Positions 25,177-35,316 are shown, numbered from the stretch's first letter. The stretch is DNA of 64,000 nucleotides from Pleionea sediminis (GCF_007570825.1 NZ_SUNB01000001.1:1674001-1738000); one strand, 5' to 3'. The notes: generated from the sequence alone by a model not told the origin. Translations and numbers: made by a program.

Positions 25177-27972
25177 ATGCGATATAGCTGGCTGATGGCC
25201 TGCGTGGCTTTTTCGTTGATAAGCACATACACAAGTGCAAAGCCCTCCGAAGAAAATGAAGATGAGAAAAAAGTCATCGTCACAGGCTCTCTTATTAAGA
25301 AGACTGATGAGAAAGGACCTGCTCCGATTTTCTCGTTGACCTCAGAAGACCTCGCTAAGCTGGGGCACAATAATATATTCGATGCTCTTACAGCTTTAAC
25401 TGCTCAAACGGGTTCTGTGCTAGAGGGCGATCAGTTTCCTAATGGCTTTACTTCGGCCGCTCAAGCGATAAATCTCCGTGGCTTTGGGCCTGGGAGAACA
25501 TTGGTTCTGGTTAATGGCCAGCGTTTTGCACTAAATCCAACGCCTTATCAAAGTGAATCGAATTTCTTTAATTTAGCGACAATTCCTACTATCGCAATTG
25601 AAAGAGTGGACGTTTTAACCGATGGTGCATCCGCTATTTATGGTTCGGATGCTGTTGCTGGTGTTATCAATATCATTTTACGAGAAGAGTTCGACACCAA
25701 TGAGCTCACGTTAACTTATGGAAACACCTATGAAGGCGGTGGAGAGTCATTTAAGTTGGCTGGAGGCCACAGTTTTAGAGGTGAAGATAAACTATTTACT
25801 TTAGGCTATGAATGGGAGAATAGAGAACCAATTTATGGTAACCAGAGAGAATCTATTGGCAGATATTACCGTCAAAGAGAGGGGCTGTATGATTTAACGA
25901 CTCCCGCTATATCAGATTCGGAATACACTTTTTTTCCTGCCCCTTATGATTGGTTTTCTCAAATGTCAGATCCTAGAGATTGCGATGCACATCCCGAATT
26001 GGAGTACACGAGAGAGTTTTTCCCAGACTTACCTGACGGTACGCCGATACAAGTTTATAAAGAGTATTGTGGCAGAGTGAGCTTTGGTGACGAATCTTTA
26101 AGAAATGAAAGGGATAGACTATCTATTTATAGTAGGGGAGTTTGGTATTTTGACTCCGGCGATTTGAGCTTTAATATTTTACATTGGAATAGTAATAACA
26201 CTTCAAGAAATTTCAGGCTTGGCTGGAGTGAGAATTATTTTTTACCGGTTCTTCTTCCTAATCAACAAATTGGCTTAGAGCTTCGAAACTATCGAAGAAT
26301 TTTCAGCCCTTTGGAAACGGGAGATCAAGATCAAAAGTTTAATGAAGACTCCACTTCGTTCATGCTTGCTTTTGATGGATTCAATACTAAGTTTGATTAT
26401 CGTTTTCAATTAGTCACAAGTGAATACCAGCATAAACAAACATCAAAAAGGTTAGTGGCGGAAGCAATGATGAACTTTTTCATCGATCCGATTGCTGAAC
26501 TGATAATTGAAGATTCAGATGGTAATGAGATAGCGATTGTTCCCGTCAGAGGTGATCCTTTAGGAGATATTTTTAATTTTTATTCGCCCGTAGAGCTTAC
26601 CTCTAAAGTTGGAGTGAGTTGGAGCGAAGCAGATTCTAAGTCTTTAACGGCTTCTTATTGGATGTCTGGCCAAGGATTCAAAATAGGCAATAGGCCAATA
26701 GAATATGCATTAGTCACCGAGTTTAATGAAACGTCTTACTCAATAGAAGTTGATGAAAATTCAAAAAGTTTTAATTGGTATAATTATGGTGGTTCTTCAG
26801 GCCGCGGTGACAGAGAAAGGGTTGCTGTTGGTGTCGAGTTTTTGCTGCCATTATTTGATGATGAGTCTTTTGGAAAACTTGATTTGACCCTTGCTGGGCG
26901 TTGGGATTCTTACAATGATGACTCTAATGTAAATTCAGCAGAGACAGGGAAAGTTGCATTAGAATGGCTCGTAAACGAGGACTTGAAAATTCGAGGTGTT
27001 AAAAGCTCTAGTTTTAGAGCGCCTGACTTACACTACTTATATGCTAATCAAACTCGATATTTCACCCAAGTGATTGATATTTATCAGTGTATGAGTATTG
27101 AAGGTAATACTTATGACGACTGTAAATCGAATGGAGTTTTTCAAGAAGGAATTCAGGTTGATTGGGAAGGTAGCTTAGATTTGGAGGAAGAGACAGGTAC
27201 GACGCAATCGATAGGGTTTGTTTATCAACCTTCGCAAGAGTTTTCATTGTCTCTCGATTTTTATGATATTGAGTTAAGAAATCAAGTTGGCTTGCAGCCT
27301 GAATCACAGTTGATGCTTTTGGAGGCTCAATGCCGACTGGAGAGGAATTTTACTACCGGAGAAACAGAAGGGTGGGAAGTTGATTCTCCACAATGTTCTG
27401 AAATACTGGCTCGCTTTGATCGTAGTGATGATGATAACCCTACCCAAGCTGGTGCTTTTATAAATGGAGTTGTTAACACGCCAGTTAACCGAGCTTTTCG
27501 TCGCCAAAAAGGGGTGGACCTTATGATCGATGGGTTTTATGAGTCGAGTATCGGAACTTTGGGGGCGAGCTTTCAATACTCTCACATATTTGAGACACAA
27601 ATTCAGGAGATTGAATCTGATCCTTCATCTTTCGATCCTGATTTTCGAGACAGTTACTTGAACGGTGAAATTAGAACCAAATCAAATTTAACTTTGTCAT
27701 GGGGAGCTAGCGATTGGACATCCGCTCTTTCAATTTTTCGCAAAGGCACTAAGCCTAACGTTGATGGTACTTCGCGCCTAGATTCGTGGAAATACGTTAA
27801 TTTTTCTCTCGGCCGAGAGCTGGAAGATGACAGATTTCTCATCGTTATACGTAACTTGTTTAACGAGAAGCCGGTTTTTGACAACAATCAAGCTGATTGG
27901 CCATATTATGACCGCAGCCATTATGACGCGATAGGTCGAGAAATATTCTTGGAATATCGATTAAAGTATTAA
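25177..27972 (+). CDS. TonB-dependent outer membrane receptor 1
   Basis: Outer-membrane TonB-dependent receptor of 931 residues. A signal peptide (about 21 residues) is followed by an acidic stretch and a TonB box-like VIVTGSLI. The plug domain has the classic NLRGFGPGRTLVLVNGQRF and IERVDVLTDGASAIYGSDAV run, and a 22-strand-type barrel ends in FLEYRLKY with a terminal aromatic. This plug style is typical of the large gamma/alphaproteobacterial receptors that import oligosaccharides, peptides or other polymers rather than siderophores only. GAGGA six bases before the ATG is a good ribosome site. It precedes a second receptor by 240 bases on the same strand. Substrate unknown. Confidence 0.9.
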   Translation: MRYSWLMACVAFSLISTYTSAKPSEENEDEKKVIVTGSLIKKTDEKGPAPIFSLTSEDLAKLGHNNIFDALTALTAQTGSVLEGDQFPNGFTSAAQAINLRGFGPGRTLVLVNGQRFALNPTPYQSESNFFNLATIPTIAIERVDVLTDGASAIYGSDAVAGVINIILREEFDTNELTLTYGNTYEGGGESFKLAGGHSFRGEDKLFTLGYEWENREPIYGNQRESIGRYYRQREGLYDLTTPAISDSEYTFFPAPYDWFSQMSDPRDCDAHPELEYTREFFPDLPDGTPIQVYKEYCGRVSFGDESLRNERDRLSIYSRGVWYFDSGDLSFNILHWNSNNTSRNFRLGWSENYFLPVLLPNQQIGLELRNYRRIFSPLETGDQDQKFNEDSTSFMLAFDGFNTKFDYRFQLVTSEYQHKQTSKRLVAEAMMNFFIDPIAELIIEDSDGNEIAIVPVRGDPLGDIFNFYSPVELTSKVGVSWSEADSKSLTASYWMSGQGFKIGNRPIEYALVTEFNETSYSIEVDENSKSFNWYNYGGSSGRGDRERVAVGVEFLLPLFDDESFGKLDLTLAGRWDSYNDDSNVNSAETGKVALEWLVNEDLKIRGVKSSSFRAPDLHYLYANQTRYFTQVIDIYQCMSIEGNTYDDCKSNGVFQEGIQVDWEGSLDLEEETGTTQSIGFVYQPSQEFSLSLDFYDIELRNQVGLQPESQLMLLEAQCRLERNFTTGETEGWEVDSPQCSEILARFDRSDDDNPTQAGAFINGVVNTPVNRAFRRQKGVDLMIDGFYESSIGTLGASFQYSHIFETQIQEIESDPSSFDPDFRDSYLNGEIRTKSNLTLSWGASDWTSALSIFRKGTKPNVDGTSRLDSWKYVNFSLGRELEDDRFLIVIRNLFNEKPVFDNNQADWPYYDRSHYDAIGREIFLEYRLKY

Positions 27973-28167
27973 AAATAATAGTTTAATTCGATATAGGGTG
28001 TCGTCCGATACCCTCATCCTCTCTTCATTTACAAATATTTAAAATTCTTGGTAATTGTTTGTGCCAAAGTTGTGATTTTTTACCTTGAATTACCGCTATT
28101 TTCCCTGAAAAAAGTTGTCCTTTGACCCCGAATAGGTTAAAAAGTTACTCGTAAGAATAAAAATAGT

Positions 28168-28185
28168 GCAATTCCTAAGAATTGC
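28168..28185 (+). promoter_or_regulatory. Stem-loop/palindrome in the leader of TonB receptor 2
   Basis: Perfect 7-bp inverted repeat GCAATTC-CTAA-GAATTGC, ending 27 bases upstream of the receptor ATG (28213). It may be an operator half-site pair or an RNA hairpin in the leader. There is no T run, so it is not a simple terminator for the upstream receptor. Confidence 0.45.
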
Positions 28186-28212
28186 CGACTCGTCAACAAC
28201 CAGGGAGTAACT

Positions 28213-31176
28213 ATGAATAAACGTAAAGCGATCGCTAATGCGGTCAAGACAGCTTTATTTGCAACCTCCGCAGTAGGTTTGCTTGCCAATCCCCTCTGGG
28301 CAGCAGAGGAAGAAGAACAAGAAGGTCAAAAGGTAACCGTCATTGGTTCGAAAATTCGTACTGATGAGCAAAACGATACTGTCCCAGTCGAAGTTATTAT
28401 GGCAGACGAAGCCTTGGATCGAGGTTTCGTAAGTGTTGGTCAACTGCTTCGTCAATCTACCTTAGCTTCGGGCTCTTCTCAGGTCACTGCAGCCACTTCA
28501 AATGAATTTGTTCAAGATGGTGGACTTGGTGCACAAACACTGTCGTTGCGTGGTCTTGGTGCGAATCGCACGCTCGTTCTTCTCAACGGCCGTCGTGCTG
28601 GCCCAGCCGGTACACGTGGATCGGTATCTTCTTTTGACTTCAACACGCTTCCATTAGCTGCAGTAGAACGTATCGAAATACTTAAAGATGGTGCTTCATC
28701 TCTGTACGGTTCAGACGCTGTGGCCGGTGTAATTAATATCATCACTAAAGATGGTGACGGCGGGGCTGTTGATGTTTTTACTGCCCAGCCTGCGGATGAA
28801 GGTGGTGAGCAGTATCGGGTGAGTGGAAGCTGGGGTAAGAGCTTCAGCGCTGGTAGCTTCCGGGTTACAGCCGACTTTAATCGTCAAGATGAATTGCGCC
28901 GCGGTGATCGCGATTTCTTCGCATGTGGTGAGCGTTTTTACTTTAACCAAGACGGTTCACGAGCCGACATTATCGACCCTCGTACTGGCAAACCACAATG
29001 TATCGATTTATTGTGGGGACACGTTTGGATGTATGACTATGGGGCAGACAATGCTGACGTAGATACTTTCAACCTAGCTCAATACGACTACGCTGGTGAC
29101 CTTGCATCCTACATAGCAAACGGCTATGTACCAACAGTAGGCCCTGCTGATGACATTTTTGATATTGTTATGCCTGCAGGTTGGTTTTTGACCAATGGTA
29201 CAACTCCAGTTGTTAATGGTGATCATCCATTTCAAGATCGAGAAAGCTTGATTCCAAAGGTCACTACAAAAACAGTAATGGCCGATGGTGATATCGAACT
29301 AGGTGATACAGCTCGTCTTTATAGTGAGTTGTTATTGAATCGTCGTGAGGTTAAATCTCAAGGTTATCGCCAATATTGGGGCTATGTTTACAACGCAAAC
29401 TCTCCGTTTTTTGCATCAAACCCTCTAAATGCTGGGTGGGAAGGTGCGCAATGGATGAGTCCAACGGCAATCACTGATCACGATTTTGACACTAATACAG
29501 TAGATTATTCGCGATTTGTATTAGGAATTGATGGCGAACTTGGAGAATGGTTTTATGATTTCTCTTTGCAGCGGTCTCATTCAAGCGCAAGTTATACGTC
29601 TGCTGTAATATACGACGACGCTATCTCAGATCAAAACTGGTTGAGCGGCTCATGTGCTGGGACAACAAGTTCTGTCCGTGGTGTCGATTGTGTGGATATT
29701 CCATGGCTCGATCCGCAATTGCTGGCGGGTAATATCACCGATCAGGCGTTAAGAGATTACTTGTTCGGTGTTGATACCGGCACGACTCTTTATGATCAAA
29801 CAACGGTTGAGGGTCTTTTCACTGGTGATTTGTTTGAAATGCCTCACGGTTATGTTGGCTCTGCATTCGGCTTCCAATATCAGCGTGATCAAATAAAAGA
29901 TACTCCTTCTGATACTGTGTTAGCGGGGAACGCATGGGGAGCGAGTTCGGCAGGCATCACTCAGGGTGCTATTGAGCAATATTCACTTTATGGCGAATTG
30001 AAATTACCTGTTTTACGTGATTTACCGGGAGCTGAGCGAGTTGATGTTTCTTTATCCGCTCGTTATACGGACGCACCAGAAATTAGTAGTGAGACCACTT
30101 ATAAAATTGGTCTTGCATGGGAGTTTGGCGGTGGTTTCACTCTACGTGGTTCTAAAGGTACTTCTTTCCGTGCGCCTGCGTTGTTTGAATTATTCCTAGC
30201 TAATGAAACAGGTTTCTTACGTCAATCAAACGTTGACCCTTGTTTCGATTGGGCTGATGAATTGGCTCAAGGTAACATCACTCAGACAGTGGCAGATAAC
30301 TGTGCAGCTGATGGAATAGCTCCCGATCACACTCCCTCAATTTCTGCGACAACTCTACGAGGCGGCGGCTACGGTCAGCTTGAAGCCGAAACTTCCGATG
30401 CGCAAACCTGGGGTATCATCTGGCGACCTGATTTCATCGATATGAGCGTATCGATCGATTATTTTGACTTCCTCATCGAAGGAGAAGTTGCAACTTTAAG
30501 CGCGGCATCGATAGTAGGCCGTTGTTATAGCTCTGAAACTTTTCCTAACGATCCTTTTTGTGATTTATTCGAGCGACGTGATGCGGATGATGGAATTGAT
30601 AATATCAATCAGAAGTTTATTAACGTAGCCCGACAAACCAATAAGGGTTATGACTTCCGGTTTGATATTACAACCGAGTTGCCTTTTGGTGAGCTATTCA
30701 TTGAAACTGAACACACCATTCAAGATGAAGCTACTCGGCTATCTTTGCCTGGGTCACCAGTTTCAGATTTGAATGGAAGAATCGGTGATCCAAAACATAC
30801 GGCGAATTTGACGGTTCGTTTTACCAGAAATGACTGGTCGGTTACCTGGTTCACTAACTTCATTGGAAAAGCTGACAACTACGATGTTCCAGGCGAACAA
30901 TCAGAGTTTACGTTTGTTGGTGAAAACAGCTCTAACCCAAGAGATGTAAGTTTAGTACTTGATGCTGGTGGCACTTCATACCATACGCTTTCATTCACTC
31001 ACACGAATATTGCAGATGGTTTAGAGTTAACGGCGGGTGTACGTAACATGTTTGACAAAACACCTCCTCAAATCAGTGGTGGCGCTACAACTCAAAGAAT
31101 CGGTACAGCGGCTTTCTATAGCCAATACGACTTCATTGGACGTAGCTACTTTGCTAACTTAAGCTACAAGTTTTAA
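28213..31176 (+). CDS. TonB-dependent outer membrane receptor 2
   Basis: Outer-membrane receptor of 987 residues. A long signal peptide ends near LWAAEE, followed by an acidic patch, the TonB box-like VTVIGSKI, a plug with LSLRGLGANRTLVLLNGRR and IERIEILKDGASSLYGSDAV, and a barrel ending SYFANLSYKF. Plug motifs are shared with receptor 1, but barrels differ widely, so substrates probably differ. AGGGAG five bases from the ATG is a strong ribosome site, suggesting high expression. GC content is visibly higher than in receptor 1. A strong terminator follows, so the downstream sulfotransferase-like and halogenase genes would be transcribed by read-through or from their own promoter. Receptors of this type often stand beside flavin-dependent halogenases, which supports a shared process. 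Confidence 0.92.
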   Translation: MNKRKAIANAVKTALFATSAVGLLANPLWAAEEEEQEGQKVTVIGSKIRTDEQNDTVPVEVIMADEALDRGFVSVGQLLRQSTLASGSSQVTAATSNEFVQDGGLGAQTLSLRGLGANRTLVLLNGRRAGPAGTRGSVSSFDFNTLPLAAVERIEILKDGASSLYGSDAVAGVINIITKDGDGGAVDVFTAQPADEGGEQYRVSGSWGKSFSAGSFRVTADFNRQDELRRGDRDFFACGERFYFNQDGSRADIIDPRTGKPQCIDLLWGHVWMYDYGADNADVDTFNLAQYDYAGDLASYIANGYVPTVGPADDIFDIVMPAGWFLTNGTTPVVNGDHPFQDRESLIPKVTTKTVMADGDIELGDTARLYSELLLNRREVKSQGYRQYWGYVYNANSPFFASNPLNAGWEGAQWMSPTAITDHDFDTNTVDYSRFVLGIDGELGEWFYDFSLQRSHSSASYTSAVIYDDAISDQNWLSGSCAGTTSSVRGVDCVDIPWLDPQLLAGNITDQALRDYLFGVDTGTTLYDQTTVEGLFTGDLFEMPHGYVGSAFGFQYQRDQIKDTPSDTVLAGNAWGASSAGITQGAIEQYSLYGELKLPVLRDLPGAERVDVSLSARYTDAPEISSETTYKIGLAWEFGGGFTLRGSKGTSFRAPALFELFLANETGFLRQSNVDPCFDWADELAQGNITQTVADNCAADGIAPDHTPSISATTLRGGGYGQLEAETSDAQTWGIIWRPDFIDMSVSIDYFDFLIEGEVATLSAASIVGRCYSSETFPNDPFCDLFERRDADDGIDNINQKFINVARQTNKGYDFRFDITTELPFGELFIETEHTIQDEATRLSLPGSPVSDLNGRIGDPKHTANLTVRFTRNDWSVTWFTNFIGKADNYDVPGEQSEFTFVGENSSNPRDVSLVLDAGGTSYHTLSFTHTNIADGLELTAGVRNMFDKTPPQISGGATTQRIGTAAFYSQYDFIGRSYFANLSYKF

Positions 31177-31192
31177 TTCCAATTAGAACTTC

Positions 31193-31220
31193 AAAAAAGC
31201 CGACATTTGTCGGCTTTTTT
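31193..31220. terminator. Intrinsic terminator after TonB receptor 2
   Basis: AAAAAA, then a GCCGAC/GTCGGC stem with an ATTT loop, then TTTTTT, 17 bases after the receptor stop. It separates the receptor from the sulfotransferase-like gene 36 bases further on. The symmetric A and T runs could work on both strands. Confidence 0.88.
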
Positions 31221-31255
31221 GTTATTTTAAAGAAAAAAAATTTTAGAAGTACATC

Positions 31256-32044
31256 ATGCCTCGAATCATTGCAAAACCCGATAATCTTAACGAACTTAAT
31301 TCAAATTATGAGCAAGTTGCTCTTCAAGCCCCGCTTTTTTTGAATTCAGTTCCTAAGTGTGGAACTCACTTAATCAAAAACATTTTTAGAATGTTTGTTC
31401 CCGTAAGTCAGCAATATCATAAAGAATTTATACAAATACCTATTTTAAAACAACACTTAGACGCATTTAAAACAGATGAGCCTAAATTAAGTTGGGGACA
31501 TCTATTATTTTCTGACGACTCCGCGTACGCTTTGAATGGCGTAAAGCAAATTGTTGTTGTTCGCGATCCTTATTCATGGGTTTTAGCTCGAACACGCTTT
31601 TTTCTGTCGGATTCTTTTCAAGGCGATTTAGAACATTTGAAAAATGGTAACTTCTCGCTAGAACAAATATACAACATGATGATATTTGGTGTTTATCAAA
31701 GGGCACCATCGTTAAACGAAATTTTTACTCATAATGCAGTGTCATGGTTAGGAACGGGAATCCAGTTAGTTCGATATGAAGACATGGTGCATCATGTTAA
31801 AAACATTAAAAGTGAAGCTGCTGAACAATATTTTTCTGAGTTGTTAAGTCCGTTAGGGCTGTCTCAGCTTCCGAAGGATTGGCGAGAGCGAATTAAAGTT
31901 GGTTCGGATCGTAAGCAAAGTGGGACATCACGAGAAAACTTATACGGTAAAAAATACGATATACCGGATGAATTACCCGAAATTCAAAAGCAACTTGTTG
32001 ATTACGCAGCTCCTGGATTAAGAAAATTATTAGGTTACGAATAG
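31256..32044 (+). CDS. Sulfotransferase-like protein beside halogenases
   Basis: A 262-residue protein with both PAPS-binding signatures of sulfotransferases: FLNSVPKCGTHLIKNIF (loop PKCGTH, residues 33-38) and VVVRDPYSWVLARTRF (RDP at 103-105). There is no signal peptide. The Cys in the first loop replaces the commoner Ser/Gly, as in several P-loop sulfotransferase relatives. The gene stops five bases before the first halogenase, so the three are probably one operon. Sulfation of the same small molecule or peptide that the halogenases act on is an inference from position only; it may also bind a different nucleotide. Confidence 0.75.
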   Translation: MPRIIAKPDNLNELNSNYEQVALQAPLFLNSVPKCGTHLIKNIFRMFVPVSQQYHKEFIQIPILKQHLDAFKTDEPKLSWGHLLFSDDSAYALNGVKQIVVVRDPYSWVLARTRFFLSDSFQGDLEHLKNGNFSLEQIYNMMIFGVYQRAPSLNEIFTHNAVSWLGTGIQLVRYEDMVHHVKNIKSEAAEQYFSELLSPLGLSQLPKDWRERIKVGSDRKQSGTSRENLYGKKYDIPDELPEIQKQLVDYAAPGLRKLLGYE

Positions 32045-32048
32045 AATT

Positions 32049-33680
32049 ATGACTGAACGAAATGTTCTGATTGTTGGCGGTGGTTCCTCGGGTTGGATGG
32101 CAGCAGCCTACTTACAAAAGGCACTCAATGTTGAGGGGCTACCACGAGTTAAAATTACGTTACTGGAATCTCCTGATATACCAAGAATATCGGTGGGTGA
32201 AGCCACTATACCTTCAATACGACATTTGCTTGCGGTTATTGATGTTAATGAGTTGGAATTCATTAAAGCCACAGACGCCAGTTTTAAGCAATCCATCAAA
32301 TACGTTAACTGGGTAAAAAAAGATAACACATTTTACCATCATCCCTTTTCCAGAATTCGTCGACAACCCATTGATCTAGCTGGTGAAGAGTGGTTGGCAA
32401 GTGATCAGAAAATTCCGTTTATGGAAACCTGTTCTGAACAACCGATCATCTGTGAAATGGGGCGCGCTCCGCTCATGATGAAACCGTGGGACATGGGGGC
32501 TCCGTTAACTTATGCCTATCATATGAACGCGCAAAAGTTTGCAGACTATCTACGCGATATATCGGTGCCACGAGGTGTTAAGCATATTCTTGCGAATATG
32601 ACCGGTGTTTCTTTGACTGACAGTGGAGCAATAAAGAGTGTTTCAACGGATACTGGCGAAGAATTAACAGCCGATCTTTTTATTGATTGTACTGGTTTTA
32701 GAGCAAAGTTAATTGAAGAGCAATTAAACGTTGGCTTTGAAGATTGCTCTAAGTGGTTGTTGTGTGACCGAGCTGTCACTATGCATGTTCCTTATGATGA
32801 ATATTATCCAGGAAAAGTCAGGCCATACACAACGGCAACTGCATTATCGAATGGTTGGATTTGGGATATTCCAATGCAAAATCAACGGTCGATAGGCTAT
32901 GTTCACTCAAGTCATTTTATTGATGAAGACATCGCTGAAAAAGAAATGAGATCTTATCAAGGTGGGAATACCGAAAAACTTAACTCCCGCTTTGTTCATT
33001 TTAAAGTAGGACGTCGGCACAATAACTGGATGAAAAATTGTGTTGCTATTGGCTTATCTGGTGGATTTATTGAGCCGTTAGAGTCTACCGGATTGTATTT
33101 GAGTGATCTAGGCACTGTTATGTTAGCCGAGTATTTTCCATACAGCGATGACGATATGGAGTCCATGTCATTTCGATATAATCGAATTTTAAGTAATCGT
33201 TTTTATGAGGTCTTAGATTTTATCAATATGCACTATTGTTTAACTCAGCGAACAGATACCGAGTTTTGGAAAACCGTACAGCAACCTGAGCATATAAACG
33301 ATCGATTAAAAGCGAAGTTTGAATATTGGAAAGTAAAACCGCCAAGCAAATCCGATTTTCAAGATAATGCATTTTTTACTAATACAAATACGAGTTCTTT
33401 TTACGAACTAAAAGGGGCTGATAATCGATTACCTATTGATACAGCTGCACTTTGGAATCATGAGAGCTACGAATGTATTTTGTATGGAATGCATTTTTTA
33501 AAAGACAAATGCGATGAATGGTATGGAATAAATCGACCAGCCCTTTCGGTTCATCCTTATATTCTGCAACGCTTACAAATGGCGAACCAAAAATTACCAC
33601 CTCATGAGTTCTGGCTGCAAAATATTGCTGGAATGAAACAATATAAAATGGCTTACCAACCTCACGGTTGGGTTTGTTAA
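32049..33680 (+). CDS. Flavin-dependent tryptophan halogenase family protein 1
   Basis: FADH2-dependent halogenase of the tryptophan halogenase family (PF04820 type), 543 residues. FAD-binding GGGSSGW is at residues 10-16. The halogenase-specific WxWxIP motif is present as WIWDIP near residue 271, which excludes a monooxygenase. SFKQSIKYVNW contains the lysine equivalent to the catalytic Lys79 of PrnA/RebH, and EPLESTG the partner glutamate. It would install Cl or Br on an indole-like or other aromatic substrate, needing a flavin reductase that is not in the window. It lies four bases after the sulfotransferase-like gene and 13 before its paralogue. Confidence 0.9.
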   Translation: MTERNVLIVGGGSSGWMAAAYLQKALNVEGLPRVKITLLESPDIPRISVGEATIPSIRHLLAVIDVNELEFIKATDASFKQSIKYVNWVKKDNTFYHHPFSRIRRQPIDLAGEEWLASDQKIPFMETCSEQPIICEMGRAPLMMKPWDMGAPLTYAYHMNAQKFADYLRDISVPRGVKHILANMTGVSLTDSGAIKSVSTDTGEELTADLFIDCTGFRAKLIEEQLNVGFEDCSKWLLCDRAVTMHVPYDEYYPGKVRPYTTATALSNGWIWDIPMQNQRSIGYVHSSHFIDEDIAEKEMRSYQGGNTEKLNSRFVHFKVGRRHNNWMKNCVAIGLSGGFIEPLESTGLYLSDLGTVMLAEYFPYSDDDMESMSFRYNRILSNRFYEVLDFINMHYCLTQRTDTEFWKTVQQPEHINDRLKAKFEYWKVKPPSKSDFQDNAFFTNTNTSSFYELKGADNRLPIDTAALWNHESYECILYGMHFLKDKCDEWYGINRPALSVHPYILQRLQMANQKLPPHEFWLQNIAGMKQYKMAYQPHGWVC

Positions 33681-33693
33681 CGAGGAATTAAAA

Positions 33694-35316
33694 ATGAAAA
33701 CTCGCAAAGTTGTAATTGTCGGTGGCGGTTCCTCGGGTTGGATGACAGCAGCTTATTTAAACGCTGCGTTAAGTCACAATAAAAGAGCAAAAGTCGAAAT
33801 TACCTTAATCGAGTCTCCCGATATTCCGCGAATATCAGTGGGTGAAGCTACTGTCTTAAGTATGCGCCATCTGATAGCGACTATTGGCATCGATGAAGTT
33901 GATTTTTTAAAAGCGACAGATGGTTCATTTAAACAAGCAATAAAATATGTTAACTGGGTTGAAAAAGATGATTCGTTTTATTATCACCCTTTTAATCGTT
34001 TTACTCCGAAGCCACTCGATCTAAGCTCAAAACTTTGGTTAGCCAGCGATCGAACATTGTCTTATACCGATACAGTGACAATTCAACCTCACTTATGCGA
34101 GCTGGGATTTGCACCTAAAACTTTGGGTGAATGGAATCTAGGCGCACCCTTTAGTTATGCTTATCATATGAATGCTCAAAAGTTTGCGGATTTACTGACT
34201 AATATTGCGGTGAGTCGAGGCGTGGAACACATTAAAGCGAATATGACGGACGTCAATTTGCGTGAAGACGGTAGTATTCATTCGATAGAAACCGATCAGG
34301 GACATATTCTCACTGCCGATCTTTTTATCGACTGTACCGGATTTCGAGCAAAATTAATTGAAGAAAAGTTAAATGTTGGATTTGAAGATTGTTCACAATG
34401 GTTGCTTTGCAACCGTGCCGTTACGATGCATGTTCCTTACGATAAATTTTATCCCGGTTATGTAAGACCATACACAACAGCGACTGCTTTATCGAATGGA
34501 TGGGTGTGGGATATTCCCATGCAAAATCAACGTTCGATAGGTTATGTTCATGCAAGTGACTTTATTTCTGAAGAGGAGGCGCTTAAGGAGTTACATGCAT
34601 ACCAAGGCGAAGGATGTGAAGAGCTTCCGGCGCGAACCATTCACTTTAAGGTAGGTCGACGACATCAAACTTGGTTTAAAAATTGTATATCGATAGGTTT
34701 GTCAGGTGGTTTTATCGAACCGCTTGAATCAACCGGATTATATTTAGCTGACCTCGGTGCAGTTATGTTAGCCGAGCACTTTCCATATTCCGATGAAGAT
34801 ATGTCGGTACTCTCGCAGCGCTACAATCGAATTATGAGTAATCAATTCTATGAAGTGCTGGATTTTATTAATATGCATTACTGTTTAACGAAAAGAACCG
34901 ATACAGAGTTTTGGAGAGAAGTTCAAAAACCTGAGAGAATAAATGATCGTTTAAAAGCAAAGTTAGAATTTTGGAAAGCAAAACCACCCACGTCCGCTGA
35001 CTTTGAAGATCAATTTTTTCCGGGGATGAGTTTCCAATCTATTAATGAAAGCAATACTGGTGGTGACAATCGACCATCAATTGATACTTCAGGAATTTGG
35101 AATAATAAGAATTACGAATTTATTTTATACAGTATGGGATTTGAGAACCACTTTAACCATCATTGGCAAGGCTCTATTCCTGCCCAAACACCACCTGCGA
35201 TTCAAAGGCGTTTTGATATGGCGAGAAACAGCCTTGCAAAACACGATGAATGGTTAAAAAAGGTGGTGGGTATGAAAGAATTTAGTGAAGCGAAAAAGCC
35301 AGTCGGATGGGTATAA
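33694..35316 (+). CDS. Flavin-dependent tryptophan halogenase family protein 2
   Basis: Tandem paralogue of the preceding halogenase, 540 residues, about two-thirds identical by eye over its whole length. All key features are kept: GGGSSGW near the N-terminus, the SFKQAIKYVNW lysine region, WVWDIP and EPLESTG. The halves most different between the two copies are the region after residue 90, the FAPKTLGEWN area and the C-terminal 120 residues, which in characterised halogenases shape substrate access. Both copies therefore look active, with different substrates or positions of attack. The TAA stop runs into the A tract of the terminator that follows. Confidence 0.9.
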   Translation: MKTRKVVIVGGGSSGWMTAAYLNAALSHNKRAKVEITLIESPDIPRISVGEATVLSMRHLIATIGIDEVDFLKATDGSFKQAIKYVNWVEKDDSFYYHPFNRFTPKPLDLSSKLWLASDRTLSYTDTVTIQPHLCELGFAPKTLGEWNLGAPFSYAYHMNAQKFADLLTNIAVSRGVEHIKANMTDVNLREDGSIHSIETDQGHILTADLFIDCTGFRAKLIEEKLNVGFEDCSQWLLCNRAVTMHVPYDKFYPGYVRPYTTATALSNGWVWDIPMQNQRSIGYVHASDFISEEEALKELHAYQGEGCEELPARTIHFKVGRRHQTWFKNCISIGLSGGFIEPLESTGLYLADLGAVMLAEHFPYSDEDMSVLSQRYNRIMSNQFYEVLDFINMHYCLTKRTDTEFWREVQKPERINDRLKAKLEFWKAKPPTSADFEDQFFPGMSFQSINESNTGGDNRPSIDTSGIWNNKNYEFILYSMGFENHFNHHWQGSIPAQTPPAIQRRFDMARNSLAKHDEWLKKVVGMKEFSEAKKPVGWV

